Under the pieces are notes generated by a model, which saw only the letters and a list, made by a program, of their open reading frames with translations, did no database searches and was not told where the DNA came from. 64,000 nucleotides of DNA from the IMG/VR virus record IMGVR_UViG_3300044956_000431, positions 45,985 through 109,984 of that record; one strand, 5' to 3'. Shown piece by piece: positions 41,171 through 49,054 of this stretch. The DNA is from a virus. The translations under genes were made by a program, and so were the position numbers. Numbering within the stretch: the first letter of the stretch is position 1; the number at the start of each line of letters is the position of its first letter.

Positions 41171-41608
41171 TTACTGACACCAACTTTGTTTTGCATCACC
41201 GTAGTATTCTCTAGCAAAACCGTTGCGGATCAGTTCACTACGTAGGCTAACACCATCCAGAACAATGTCACCCAGCACACGTCCGCCAAACTTGTCCCAT
41301 GAGTAAAGAACTACTTGATGTTTCTTTGTAGACTGCACTGCCTTCTTGGTAAACTCTGTGGCAGCTAGGCCAAGCTGATTTTCACTGTCACACTGTGCTC
41401 TGTGTCCTTTTTCGGGAGTGTCTACACCGTAGATTCTCACAGCCAGTTCGGGTTTGAGTGGTGGCGGCAAGAATGTGGCCGCAATCACAACGGTGTCACC
41501 ATCCGTGACACGAACAATTTGTGCGTCGTAGGTGGCTGAATTTTTGGGAGTTTTTTGTGCCCAGACCAGAGCTGGCAAAAGCAACAAGGTGATTAGGATT
41601 TTTTTCAT
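41171..41608 (-). CDS. Secreted thermonuclease-like (SNase) protein
   Basis: 145 residues. Residues 1-17 (MKKILITLLLLPALVWA) are a clear signal peptide with a likely cut after Ala17. The mature part is an SNase fold: VTDGDTVVI (metal-binding Asp), VRIYGVDTPEKG (catalytic Arg and Glu) and KFGGRVLGDIVLDG (second Arg). The enzyme cuts DNA and RNA with calcium. Export to the periplasm suggests action on extracellular or periplasmic nucleic acid, perhaps to degrade host or rival phage DNA (inference). Confidence 0.9.
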   Translation of the reverse strand: MKKILITLLLLPALVWAQKTPKNSATYDAQIVRVTDGDTVVIAATFLPPPLKPELAVRIYGVDTPEKGHRAQCDSENQLGLAATEFTKKAVQSTKKHQVVLYSWDKFGGRVLGDIVLDGVSLRSELIRNGFAREYYGDAKQSWCQ

Positions 41609-41755
41609 TTGTATTCCGTTAAGTTTGTGATTCTTCCCAGCCTAGCTTATACAACAAGTCACTGTTGGCACCAGTGTAGCTCACAGCCAGGGTCAGGGTA
41701 TATTACGCAGATACCACGGTACAACTTTGAAGGATCTGGACCGCCATGTCTTATC

Positions 41756-42055
41756 TCAAGGTTGGTAGTACACTATTTCGCCTGTGGCAGGGTCAAAATA
41801 CAAGGACTGTAAACCAGTGGTGTCATTGACCACACGCACATTGCCAAGAAAAACATTTGCTCCTGTTGCCTGTATGACTTTGGTCAACTTCCCTGTGGCA
41901 TTGCCAATGTATATTTCGTTGGTATTGATATTTACCGTCATCTCTGCAGGACGAGCGTTGCCAGTGTAGTTGGCTATGCTTTCCTGAGCATTGTCCTTCA
42001 TTACTGTACGACTGATACCAGTCAAGTTATCATATGGTGGTGGAGGATTGGCCAT
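41756..42055 (-). CDS. Small probable virion protein
   Basis: 99 residues starting MANPPPPYDNLTGISR. The protein is beta-rich with polar turns (EMTVNINTNEIYIGNATGKLT, split here at ATG; then FLGNVRVVNDTTGLQ and YFDPATGEIVYYQ). This is typical of small tail or fibre modules. Coupled to the preceding gene by TAATG. The 147 bp between its stop and the SNase start hold no recognisable gene. Function unknown. Confidence 0.65.
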   Translation of the reverse strand: MANPPPPYDNLTGISRTVMKDNAQESIANYTGNARPAEMTVNINTNEIYIGNATGKLTKVIQATGANVFLGNVRVVNDTTGLQSLYFDPATGEIVYYQP

Positions 42056-42429
42056 TATTGTGGATATCCTTTAAAACCTTTGATTGGACTGACTTTGTTA
42101 CCGCCAGGCGGTTCTTCACTGCGCATATCGCCATCATTGAGATCGTCCCAGACGGCGCCAGCGGCTTTGTAGGCCATCTTAAGCATGTCTTGTTCTTCTC
42201 GTGTGTATGGTTGTGCTGTTTTTTCTTTACCAAACCAACTTTTCTTATCCATGTCAGGAACAAATGTTCCATCTGTACAGGCCGCGGCCATCATTACACG
42301 ATTAAGAGTATAGTCAGTGTTCCACTTTTCATTATCGGCAAAGGTATTCAATCCACGTGTTGGGAAACGCTTTCTTTTAGAAAGTTTTGCGTTGCCATCA
42401 GACTCTGACAAAAACTCCCATGCTCTCAC
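42055..42429 (-). CDS. Conserved head-region protein with capsid-targeting-like N terminus
   Basis: About 124 residues. The GTG at 42429 is preferred because an AAGGAG sits 5 bp before it; another GTG is 3 bp upstream. The start MRAWEFLSESDGN has the FLSE|S pattern of a T4 capsid-targeting sequence with a gp21-type cut site. Later stretches (NRVMMAAACTDGTFVPDMD, AQPYTREEQDMLKMAYKAAG) are conserved in other T4-like phages. Likely packaged in or linked to the head (inference). Confidence 0.7.
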   Translation of the reverse strand: MRAWEFLSESDGNAKLSKRKRFPTRGLNTFADNEKWNTDYTLNRVMMAAACTDGTFVPDMDKKSWFGKEKTAQPYTREEQDMLKMAYKAAGAVWDDLNDGDMRSEEPPGGNKVSPIKGFKGYPQ

Positions 42430-42438
42430 CACTACTCC

Positions 42439-42717
42439 TTAGGTCACGCTTTCTTGAGCAGAACTTGCTGTTCCTAACTCAAGTGCAGTAAACGGCGTCC
42501 CTGTCACAGTAACTTTGTTACCTGCTCCAGCATAAACTTCAAACACTGTGTTGGCTGGAATATTGATTGGCGCAGAATAGACATTGCCTAAGGCTGCCGC
42601 TCCACCTAAACTAGTAGCATAGGCTTGATATGTCACAGCATTGGCCCCGGTAGAGATTTGCAGTTTGTCTGTGTAAACTGTAGCATTAGCTAAACTTGTA
42701 TATACATTTGCAGCCAT
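42439..42717 (-). CDS. Small probable virion protein
   Basis: 92 residues starting MAANVYTSLANATVYTDK. Ala/Thr/Val-rich with almost no Lys or Arg, no Cys; beta-rich (NTVFEVYAGAGNKVTVTG). Composition resembles the small late proteins at 3656-4039 and 21983-22378. It lies between two head-region genes. Function unknown; structural by composition. Confidence 0.65.
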   Translation of the reverse strand: MAANVYTSLANATVYTDKLQISTGANAVTYQAYATSLGGAAALGNVYSAPINIPANTVFEVYAGAGNKVTVTGTPFTALELGTASSAQESVT

Positions 42718-42732
42718 TTTTATTCTCTTTCT

Positions 42733-43362
42733 TTACCACGCACGGCAAGACCAATATCTTGCCTTTGTTCTTGGTCCTGGATTATCGCAGTTGTGTCTAG
42801 CACGGAAACTACGACGACGTGCAGGATTTGATTTTTTAATCTTCATTGTTTTCTGGCCAGCACGCTTGGCTGACGTACCACCATGACCAAAGTTTACTTT
42901 TTTGATGTTGCCTGAGCTGGGATCGCGCACGTACACTTTGAACTTTTTGACATCACCTCTGGTAGGCTTGCCCAGTGCAACCTTGCGCCCGTGATATTCT
43001 GCTTCTCCCATGGGATCTTGCGGACCGCTGCCTTGAGATGCAAGGTTGCCTACGTCACTGCTAGGTTCCTCCTCTGTAGGATCCTCACTGACCAACACAT
43101 CGTCCACACTCATTTCCTCATCCACACAGCTACAGGCTGCTTGCATACACACTGAACATAGGTCTTCTACATGATAGCCATAACTTTCCAGTATGGCAAT
43201 CAACTTGTCATCTGCTTCGATGCACAGTCTGTCTTCTTCCACAGCAATGATATGACTTTCCAACAAGCAATCTTCCTTGATATTGATAGCAAAGTCATCT
43301 CCCACTGCTGGATTTTCCATCCACTGCTCTGATTCAACGATGTAATCTTTTAGAGATTTCAT
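42733..43362 (-). CDS. Head-region protein with capsid-targeting-like N terminus and Cys motif
   Basis: 209 residues starting MKSLKDYIVESEQWME, with the DYIVE|S pattern of a capsid-targeting leader. Residues about 50-75 carry KLIAILESYGYHVEDLCSVC followed by MQAACSC, giving CxxCx4CxC; the neighbour at 43359-45218 has two copies of a like unit. The C-terminal half is basic (GDVKKFKVYVRDPSSGNIKK, NPARRRSFRARHNCDNPGPR) and conserved in T4-like phages. It probably binds DNA or is carried inside the capsid (inference). ATGA coupling to the preceding gene. Confidence 0.75.
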   Translation of the reverse strand: MKSLKDYIVESEQWMENPAVGDDFAINIKEDCLLESHIIAVEEDRLCIEADDKLIAILESYGYHVEDLCSVCMQAACSCVDEEMSVDDVLVSEDPTEEEPSSDVGNLASQGSGPQDPMGEAEYHGRKVALGKPTRGDVKKFKVYVRDPSSGNIKKVNFGHGGTSAKRAGQKTMKIKKSNPARRRSFRARHNCDNPGPRTKARYWSCRAW

Positions 43363-45218
43363 GACGATTTGTACTGTTTGTAAAGACTCATCAAGTTAGA
43401 TTCCATTTCTGATTCTGAAACCTGTTGAGTTGGTACCACTGGTATGGTTGTCATGCCAGTGACTTTGTTCTTGTTCAACCCGCCTGCTATGGTCTTGGTC
43501 ATGTAGTCAGTGCTTTGCATTTCTGGCTTAGGTGCATTGGCTGCATCTTCTTCCATTTGTTCACAGCAACAATCTTGTTGTCCACACGCAGGGCATGCTT
43601 CTTTGTGTCCAGCGCCCGACCCCATGCCTGCCAGTTTCAGTATTTGTGCAAGTTTGATAGCATCTTCTTCCATTTGTTCACAGCCACAATCTTGTTGTCC
43701 ACACGCAGGGCATGCTTCTTTGTATCCAGCACCCGACCCCATGCCTGCCAGTTTCAGTATTTGTGCAAGTTTGATAGCATCTTCATCTGTGGCGTTAACT
43801 GACAGACTCTTCTTACCGTTTTCACCCATGCTCATGTTGATGCTCATGCCTTCTGACAACACTGTCTTGAGCTTGTTGTCAAAACTTTCTAAGATTTGGC
43901 CTTCGTACACGCCTTTCCCAAACACCATACCTTTTTTGCCTTTGCTGCCTGTGGGGGCAGATGCTACTGATCCGGCTACTGTGCTTTCTTCAGTTTCTTC
44001 TTTGCCTTTTTTCTTAGCCATCTTGGTAGCTGTGGCATACATGACTTCTTCGCCGCGCTCGCCATAGCGTTTTTCAAAATCGCCTTTGGATTTCTTCATT
44101 GACTTTACAAACTTTTCGCGCTTGGCCATTTCAGGCTTAGAGAGTTTGCGCTCGGGCATCATGCCTTCTTCGTCTTTTTCAACTTTCTGGCTGGCCATAT
44201 AGTCACGTGCTGTGTCAATGTAGTCCATGGCCTTGGTGATCTTGCTCTGTACCCACTCAGGTAGATTTTGGTCATCACTTAGGATGCGATGTAGTTCTTT
44301 GGCGGCTGCTTCGATTGTATGTAGTTGCTCTTTGGCCATGTCGCCTTCGCGATCATATTCGCCACGATCTACTAACTGTGTTTCATCTTCCTTCATGCGA
44401 AGTAGTTTGCTACGACCAGTTGGGCCTTTGGCGCCAAGTTTACGGCCTGAACCTTTGGGACGGCCTTTTTTCTTGTCTTTGAGATTACCGTGTTCGTCGT
44501 AGTCGTCATCAGTGGTTTCATCACGATTGGTACGATAGCCATACTTTTTGTGTATGTTGCGTTCGCTTTCAGGATCCTTTTGATTTTTAGTCATTGCGCC
44601 TTGTAGGCCTTTGAGCAATCGCATGTCTAGTTCGTCAAGACTTTCTTCACGCACTGTTTCCATATCGCCATCACCGTCAAGATCGGCTTTCTTTAATCCA
44701 GCGGCACGGGCCTTGGCCAGATTGCCTGTGAACTTGTTGCCTTCTTCCATGTCAGCTTCGTCCATCTTGTCATGTTTGGCACGAATCCGGGCCATAGTTT
44801 CTTTGCTGGCGCCTTCACGTCCGGCCTTTTGTAGGGCCCTCATGCCTGTCTCACCATATTTTTTCTTGCCTAGATAAGCCTGTAATGCACTCTCATCCAT
44901 GTCTGATTCTTCTATGCTTTCCTTGGCGCGAAGTTTTTTCAATACAGCACCAGCAACTTTTTCGCCGCGCTCGGCTGACCCATAGGCCTTACCAGCTTTG
45001 GCTGCGATAGTGGCAAAGGCTTTGCCTGGCTTGCCAATGTCTTTGCCGGCACGTGCCTTTTTAGCAGAATAGTCTCTGGTTGATTCGTCAACTTCTCCGG
45101 CAGCTTTTTTCATAGATTCTTTTTTGTTGCCGTCTTTGTCCAGATCAAGGAAGTCAGGTTTACTACCTCGACCTTCCAACAGGTTCATCTTACCTAGTAT
45201 TTCGTACATGTTGTTCAT
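43359..45218 (-). CDS. Large charged internal-head-protein candidate with tandem Cys repeat
   Basis: 619 residues starting MNNMYEILGKMNLLEGRGS; very rich in Lys, Glu and Gly, low in aromatic residues. It contains many LxE-like sites fit for the gp21 prohead protease (NLLE|G, QILE|S, VLSE|G). Two EF-hand-like calcium loops are suggested (DLDKDGNKKE, DLDGDGDME). Around residues 480-560 a 39-residue unit is repeated twice in tandem (DAIKLAQILKLAGMGSGAG, then CPACGQQDCGCEQMEE). PEWVQSKITKAMDYIDTARD is a conserved block of head-region proteins. Role in the head or ejected with DNA is inferred. Confidence 0.7.
   Translation of the reverse strand: MNNMYEILGKMNLLEGRGSKPDFLDLDKDGNKKESMKKAAGEVDESTRDYSAKKARAGKDIGKPGKAFATIAAKAGKAYGSAERGEKVAGAVLKKLRAKESIEESDMDESALQAYLGKKKYGETGMRALQKAGREGASKETMARIRAKHDKMDEADMEEGNKFTGNLAKARAAGLKKADLDGDGDMETVREESLDELDMRLLKGLQGAMTKNQKDPESERNIHKKYGYRTNRDETTDDDYDEHGNLKDKKKGRPKGSGRKLGAKGPTGRSKLLRMKEDETQLVDRGEYDREGDMAKEQLHTIEAAAKELHRILSDDQNLPEWVQSKITKAMDYIDTARDYMASQKVEKDEEGMMPERKLSKPEMAKREKFVKSMKKSKGDFEKRYGERGEEVMYATATKMAKKKGKEETEESTVAGSVASAPTGSKGKKGMVFGKGVYEGQILESFDNKLKTVLSEGMSINMSMGENGKKSLSVNATDEDAIKLAQILKLAGMGSGAGYKEACPACGQQDCGCEQMEEDAIKLAQILKLAGMGSGAGHKEACPACGQQDCCCEQMEEDAANAPKPEMQSTDYMTKTIAGGLNKNKVTGMTTIPVVPTQQVSESEMESNLMSLYKQYKSS
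43544..43777 (-). repeat. Tandem duplication of a 117-bp unit
   Basis: Two nearly identical 117-bp copies (43544-43660 and 43661-43777) encode 39 residues each with the motif CxxCx4CxC. Differences are few: one residue near the middle (Tyr/His) and Gly/Cys in the last motif. This points to a recent in-frame duplication. Confidence 0.9.
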
Positions 45219-45229
45219 TTTTGTTTTCC

Positions 45230-45829
45230 TTATCTGGCTGCGCTGTGTACAGCTGGTATTTTGTTGGTACCACCAATGGGACTCTTCTGTCCCATTGGGA
45301 AGTCGTCTGTGGTCACTGCTGGTGGTGTCTTGCCACCAGCCACTGTGAACGAACTCTTGTATGCGTTCTTGACCACTGCATGTTCTTTGGGTGCCGCAGA
45401 ATAATCTTTCTTGAGATCACGTTGCTGTTTATCTGGGGCAGGATAATCAGTATCTGTGAGAAGATTTTTGTTTTCATCATCTTGTTTAATAACTTCTGCG
45501 TCAACGCTGTCAGCATATTTTTTATCAGTCATTGCAATACGATTTGGATCTAATCCCAACAGTTGAGCTATTTGGGTGATCTGTGGAGGTGTTGCTGGAT
45601 AGTTAAAAATAACATCAACAAAAGTCATGCTCTCGTTTGGAAACTTAGGAAAATCAGGCAGGCTTTTTTGCACTGGTGTTTTCTTGGTATCGCTCATCGA
45701 CACTACATCAAACTGCTTGAGTTTTTCTTTGAATCCACTCATAAAACCTGCGGGCAAATCTCCGGCGATTTTGATGCGATAATCGTATGTGTGTTTAGAT
45801 TCTGTTAGGTATTCTGCAAAAGTTTTCAT
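45230..45829 (-). CDS. Head-region protein with strong capsid-targeting-like N terminus
   Basis: 199 residues starting MKTFAEYLTESKHTYDY. The first ten residues are the closest in this window to the T4 internal-protein leader (MKTYQEFIAE), with LTE|S as the likely cut. A conserved block follows (IKIAGDLPAGFMSGFKEKLK, FVDVIFNYPATPPQITQIAQ), seen in other T4-like phages; the C-terminal half is polar and low complexity (LLTDTDYPAPDKQQRD). It may be ejected with phage DNA (inference). A late box lies at 45847-45854. Confidence 0.75.
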   Translation of the reverse strand: MKTFAEYLTESKHTYDYRIKIAGDLPAGFMSGFKEKLKQFDVVSMSDTKKTPVQKSLPDFPKFPNESMTFVDVIFNYPATPPQITQIAQLLGLDPNRIAMTDKKYADSVDAEVIKQDDENKNLLTDTDYPAPDKQQRDLKKDYSAAPKEHAVVKNAYKSSFTVAGGKTPPAVTTDDFPMGQKSPIGGTNKIPAVHSAAR

Positions 45830-45846
45830 ATTTAACCCCTATATCA

Positions 45847-45854
45847 TATTTACC
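45847..45854 (-). promoter_or_regulatory. T4-late-like promoter box (GGTAAATA)
   Basis: 17 bp before the ATG at 45829, with TAGGGG as a possible ribosome-binding site; touches the stop of the terminase small subunit gene. Confidence 0.5.
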
Positions 45855-46336
45855 TATGCTGGCTTCTTTGGTTGTTCGCGACGCAACAAGCGTTCCAATA
45901 GTTCGTTACGATCCAAGATATGCCCTGTGCCTGTTGTAACTTGAGGATTGTCTGAATCTTGATCCATCTTGGCTTTTTGTAGTTGAAGTTGTATCATTTT
46001 TAACTTCTTATTCATCTTGGCTGTTTTGGCAGTGATAGCATGTCCCAGCATGGCACCGGCCACAGCAAAGATTTCACTGGCATAGCGACTGTCTACCTGC
46101 ATGCCCAAGTCCATGAGACTGTCATAGCTTTCCGTGGCTTTTTTGGCCAGCTCGTCCATTTCGGTATCTGATGCTTCAAGGCCGCGCACTGCCGGTAGTG
46201 CAGATTCGATCTTGTCTAAGGTAGCCAAGGATTCGGGCAGTATGGGTAGATTTCCCTCTACGTCGTTACCAGGGTGCGCAGGATCAGTATCATCTTGCCC
46301 TGGCAAATCAAAAAGTTCTTCAAGTTTGCGTGTCAT
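45854..46336 (-). CDS. 16: Terminase small subunit, T4 gp16-like
   Basis: 160 residues starting MTRKLEELFDLPGQDD. The short N-terminal LFDLP motif, the central helices (ESYDSLMDLGMQVDSRYASE, FAVAGAMLGHAITAKTAKMN) and a long basic coiled coil (KMIQLQLQKAKMDQ) fit T4-type gp16, which forms rings that present DNA to gp17. Length is close to T4 gp16 (164). GGTAAATA ends 5 bp before the ATG, so the mRNA is predicted to be leaderless. gp17 is encoded 6 kb away rather than next door. Confidence 0.8.
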   Translation of the reverse strand: MTRKLEELFDLPGQDDTDPAHPGNDVEGNLPILPESLATLDKIESALPAVRGLEASDTEMDELAKKATESYDSLMDLGMQVDSRYASEIFAVAGAMLGHAITAKTAKMNKKLKMIQLQLQKAKMDQDSDNPQVTTGTGHILDRNELLERLLRREQPKKPA

Positions 46337-46341
46337 GTGGG

Positions 46342-46349
46342 TATTTACC
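46342..46349 (-). promoter_or_regulatory. T4-late-like promoter box (GGTAAATA), leaderless type
   Basis: Ends 5 bp before the ATG at 46336; no Shine-Dalgarno. Confidence 0.55.
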
Positions 46350-46352
46350 GCA

Positions 46353-46787
46353 TTATTTCTTGCCGTTGCGGAAGATATCGTCTTCGGTTATCACACGAAA
46401 CTGAAGCCCTTGCCTGCGGCACCATTTGGTTGCCGCATCCCACTTGGCATAGTTTACAGCAACGATAGCACGATCTCGAACAGATGCTTTGCTTTCTAAT
46501 ACACTTTGTTTTTTGGGCTTGATTTCGATTAGCTCAGTTTTTACAGTATTATCTTTGGTGCGATACTGGATGAGAAAGTCAGGAATATAGTTGGTCATCT
46601 TGCCTGTCAGCGGATTGCGGTAGGGTATCGATATTGACTCACTGGCCCAACCCACAATGCTGTCATTGTTGTCACAGAAACGCATAAAGGCCTGTTCCCA
46701 ACCTGAACGATATTTGGGCTTGCCTTTGCCTAAATACTTTTGTGAGTTGCGTACTTCAAAGAAACCCTGTGTGTAGTTCCTGCTCAT
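46353..46787 (-). CDS. 4: Head-completion nuclease-like protein, T4 gp4-like
   Basis: 144 residues. KYRSGWEQAFMRFCDNN, VGWASESISIPYRNPL, NYIPDFLIQYR and TELIEIKPKKQS form, in order, a TnsA/restriction-endonuclease-like fold: Glu of WEQ, the Asp of PDF, and the Glu-x-Lys of EIKP. This pattern is that of the T4 head-completion protein gp4. It would trim or seal packaged DNA ends before tail joining. It is coupled to the next gene by ATGA. Confidence 0.75.
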   Translation of the reverse strand: MSRNYTQGFFEVRNSQKYLGKGKPKYRSGWEQAFMRFCDNNDSIVGWASESISIPYRNPLTGKMTNYIPDFLIQYRTKDNTVKTELIEIKPKKQSVLESKASVRDRAIVAVNYAKWDAATKWCRRQGLQFRVITEDDIFRNGKK

Positions 46788-47143
46788 GGTAGAACATTAC
46801 GGGCCGCATAGAAGTTTGGAGTGACCAAAGCATTTATACCCAACAAGGTGGCATTGCTACGCTGATTGTTGAGATAGTAACACAGAGTGGCTGTTAGTTG
46901 TAGTTGATCCTTTCCTTGTATTTCTGCCAGAAGCTCCATTATTGGACGTTTGGAATACTCAGCCACTTGGAACAGGCTAACCGTAAAGTTCTGCGCGGCT
47001 AGCTTATTTTTGAAAACACGATTGAAATAGCTGAGCACAGCATCGTATTGGTCCACTGGTACGTCTGATTCAAACACATAGAATCGATCAAATACCTTGA
47101 CCGTGGTATCAATTTTTGGATCACTGTAGTTTACTGATGTCAT
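46784..47143 (-). CDS. Conserved probable tail or baseplate protein
   Basis: 119 residues starting MTSVNYSDPKIDTTVKVF. The blocks YDAVLSYFNRVFKNKLAAQN, AEIQGKDQLQLTATLCYYLN and NATLLGINALVTPNFYAARN are strongly conserved in environmental T4-like phages. Its place between a gp4-like and a gp54-like gene suggests a structural or assembly role. The T4 counterpart is not identified. Confidence 0.7.
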   Translation of the reverse strand: MTSVNYSDPKIDTTVKVFDRFYVFESDVPVDQYDAVLSYFNRVFKNKLAAQNFTVSLFQVAEYSKRPIMELLAEIQGKDQLQLTATLCYYLNNQRSNATLLGINALVTPNFYAARNVLP

Positions 47144-48345
47144 CTAGGCACAACCTGTGTGGAAGGGCTTGTCAATGTAGGTGTGGCCGAACGAGGTGTG
47201 GCCGGCGATGCGGTAGTAGTGTTTACCTGCGCAGGTACTTTAGGAAAGAAAAATCCATCGGCCTTGTTGGCAGCCTGACGCACTGCACCTGGCAGCTCGG
47301 CTCTGATCACGTCTTTGACCACAGCATTGGCTTCGTTACGAACGATGCTGGCAAGATTTTTTCCTTTGAATGTTTGATAAGCAGTTCCAGCTTTTTGTAC
47401 AGCACCAATGATACCCAAAACTGATCCACTCTGTAGGTCGTTGACAATGCCGCCCACTGTGTCAATCAAGCCGCCCTGTCCCAATATGGTTGCACTGTTG
47501 CCCAATCTATTCAAAGGACTGCGTTTGGTATCATAGTTGGCAGGGTCAGCAAAACCTTTGATATTTGCGCTGGGTCTTGATGTATCAATCTTACCTTGAT
47601 AGTATTTCACAGTTTCATAGCGCACAACCATTTGATGTTCCATAAGACCATTGCCTTGGCTGTAATCATAGGTATCATGTCGCCAGTCAGCGATCATTGG
47701 GTTAATCAACACATAAGCACAGAAGTCATGTTGACTCATGCCATAAATCGTAATATCTTTGAAGAATGGTGCTTTGCCACCAACACCGGCTGCTCCGTCA
47801 CTGTAACTTTCGCCAATGTATCCCCAATCGTTGACTGTACGATCATCTTTATAGATGTCTCGACCGTTGTAACTGAGTTTGGGATCTCCACCGTTGCCGC
47901 TCTGTCCCAAGCTGCCTTGTGTAACAGGCACGCCCCAATACTGTTGAGTAGGATCTTTGTAGTAATAAGCAAAGTAGTTGTACCACATGTTACGGATCAA
48001 GTCGTTACCGTCATCGTGGAAAGTAAACTGACAGGGATTGTAGTTGATTTTTTTCTGCACCAACCGCTTGCGGTTGTACTGGTTCATCGTCTCTACGTCA
48101 ATGTCGTAGTTGGGCAACTGCACGGTCTTGACCAAGAGACCAAGATTTTGTTGATCAGCCCTGTTGAAAACTTCTTTGAGTTTGGGTATTTCTACTGTGT
48201 TGAGATTGAAGTAGACGTGGAATAAAAACTTGTAGCGAGGCGCTAGCTGATATCCGTTGGCACGAAAAGTCTTGCTGGCGTGTGTGTAGTCCTTTAGATA
48301 GTCACTTCCAAAGAACCCCTTTAGGAAGTCCTGTCCAAAGGCCAT
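47140..48345 (-). CDS. Tail-tube-like protein, probable baseplate-tail tube initiator (gp54-like)
   Basis: 401 residues starting MAFGQDFLKGFFGSDYLKDY. The core has tail-tube character (LAPRYKFLFHVYFNL, VKTVQLPNYDIDVETMNQYN, TFHDDGNDLIRNMWYNYFAY). The second half is longer and polar with a helical stretch (RNEANAVVKDVIRAELPGAV) and a Thr/Pro/Ser tail. T4 gp54 (320 residues) is a tube-like protein that starts tube assembly on the baseplate, and the gene lies next to gp19, so gp54 is the best reading, but another tube-family role is possible. Confidence 0.6.
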   Translation of the reverse strand: MAFGQDFLKGFFGSDYLKDYTHASKTFRANGYQLAPRYKFLFHVYFNLNTVEIPKLKEVFNRADQQNLGLLVKTVQLPNYDIDVETMNQYNRKRLVQKKINYNPCQFTFHDDGNDLIRNMWYNYFAYYYKDPTQQYWGVPVTQGSLGQSGNGGDPKLSYNGRDIYKDDRTVNDWGYIGESYSDGAAGVGGKAPFFKDITIYGMSQHDFCAYVLINPMIADWRHDTYDYSQGNGLMEHQMVVRYETVKYYQGKIDTSRPSANIKGFADPANYDTKRSPLNRLGNSATILGQGGLIDTVGGIVNDLQSGSVLGIIGAVQKAGTAYQTFKGKNLASIVRNEANAVVKDVIRAELPGAVRQAANKADGFFFPKVPAQVNTTTASPATPRSATPTLTSPSTQVVPR

Positions 48346-48349
48346 GTCG

Positions 48350-48967
48350 TTAACCTGTTACTACGTCGCCCAGTGTTCGGCCCACTAACGCGCCAACACC
48401 AGAACCAATAGGAGTTTGGGTAGCGTTGTCAAAGCGGATGTTCATGGTAATAGTAACTGGTAAGCTCTCTGCGTAGTTGAGATCGTTGTAGTTCACTGAG
48501 GCCAAGTAGCAACCATAGATCTCCCAAGTTTCAAGAACCACAGGAGTTGACGCACCGTTGCCACCATCGAGGATTTCACAACGTGTGGTAAACTTATAGT
48601 CAATGCCTGAACTGGCGGATGCCTGCTCCATAAAGTCCAACTGCTTTTGCAGTTGTTCGCCGACTAACTTGGCCACGTTACCACCTGCATCATCTCGCAA
48701 GTTAACTGTGAGAGCTTCCCAGCTGTATTTGCCAGCCAAATAAATGGTGGAGTTATAAACCGGTACTTGCATTTCTTCAAAGGTCACTGATGGACGTGTG
48801 AAGTCAATGACTTGTTTGGTCAACTCGGTTCTTGGTGTGCTGACTCCAAGATTCTCAAATACCACACGGAAGCGATACTTGAGCTTTGGCATGAGCAAGC
48901 CTTGTGTTGGACTTGACTGATCACTGGCCAAAGGCACGGTCATTCTAGTTAATGATGCGATGGACAT
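48350..48967 (-). CDS. 19: Tail tube protein, T4 gp19 homologue
   Basis: 205 residues. PKLKYRFRVVFENLG, QVIDFTRPSVTFEEMQVPVY and YLAGKYSWEALTVNLRDDAG are typical gp19 strands of the tube hexamer; T4 gp19 is 163 residues. It lies behind the sheath gene, as in T4. Upstream are an AGGAGA Shine-Dalgarno and CATAAATA late box, and the sheath's terminator ends 15 bp before that box. Confidence 0.9.
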   Translation of the reverse strand: MSIASLTRMTVPLASDQSSPTQGLLMPKLKYRFRVVFENLGVSTPRTELTKQVIDFTRPSVTFEEMQVPVYNSTIYLAGKYSWEALTVNLRDDAGGNVAKLVGEQLQKQLDFMEQASASSGIDYKFTTRCEILDGGNGASTPVVLETWEIYGCYLASVNYNDLNYAESLPVTITMNIRFDNATQTPIGSGVGALVGRTLGDVVTG

Positions 48968-48988
48968 GTTTGTCTCCTATTATGTAAT

Positions 48989-48996
48989 TATTTATG
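48989..48996 (-). promoter_or_regulatory. T4-late-like promoter box (CATAAATA)
   Basis: 21 bp before the gp19 ATG, just after the terminator of gp18. Confidence 0.65.
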
Positions 48997-49008
48997 GCAG
49001 ATGAGATC

Positions 49009-49035
49009 AAAAAAAATGGGGCCAAAGCCCCATTT
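49009..49035 (-). terminator. Rho-independent terminator after gp18
   Basis: A 7-bp GC-rich stem (49016-49022 with 49027-49033, ATGGGGC arms, 4-base loop) is followed on the minus strand by a run of about eight T. Confidence 0.9.
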
Positions 49036-49054
49036 TTCTGCATTTGCGATACCG

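Noticed and set aside
41609-41755. tRNA or small gene in the gap before the SNase gene
   Set aside because: No cloverleaf arms and no open frame longer than about 20 codons with a ribosome site.
43510-44067. 185-residue plus-strand reading frame
   Set aside because: Antisense shadow of the Lys-rich internal-protein gene; Ser/Cys/Pro composition without motifs.
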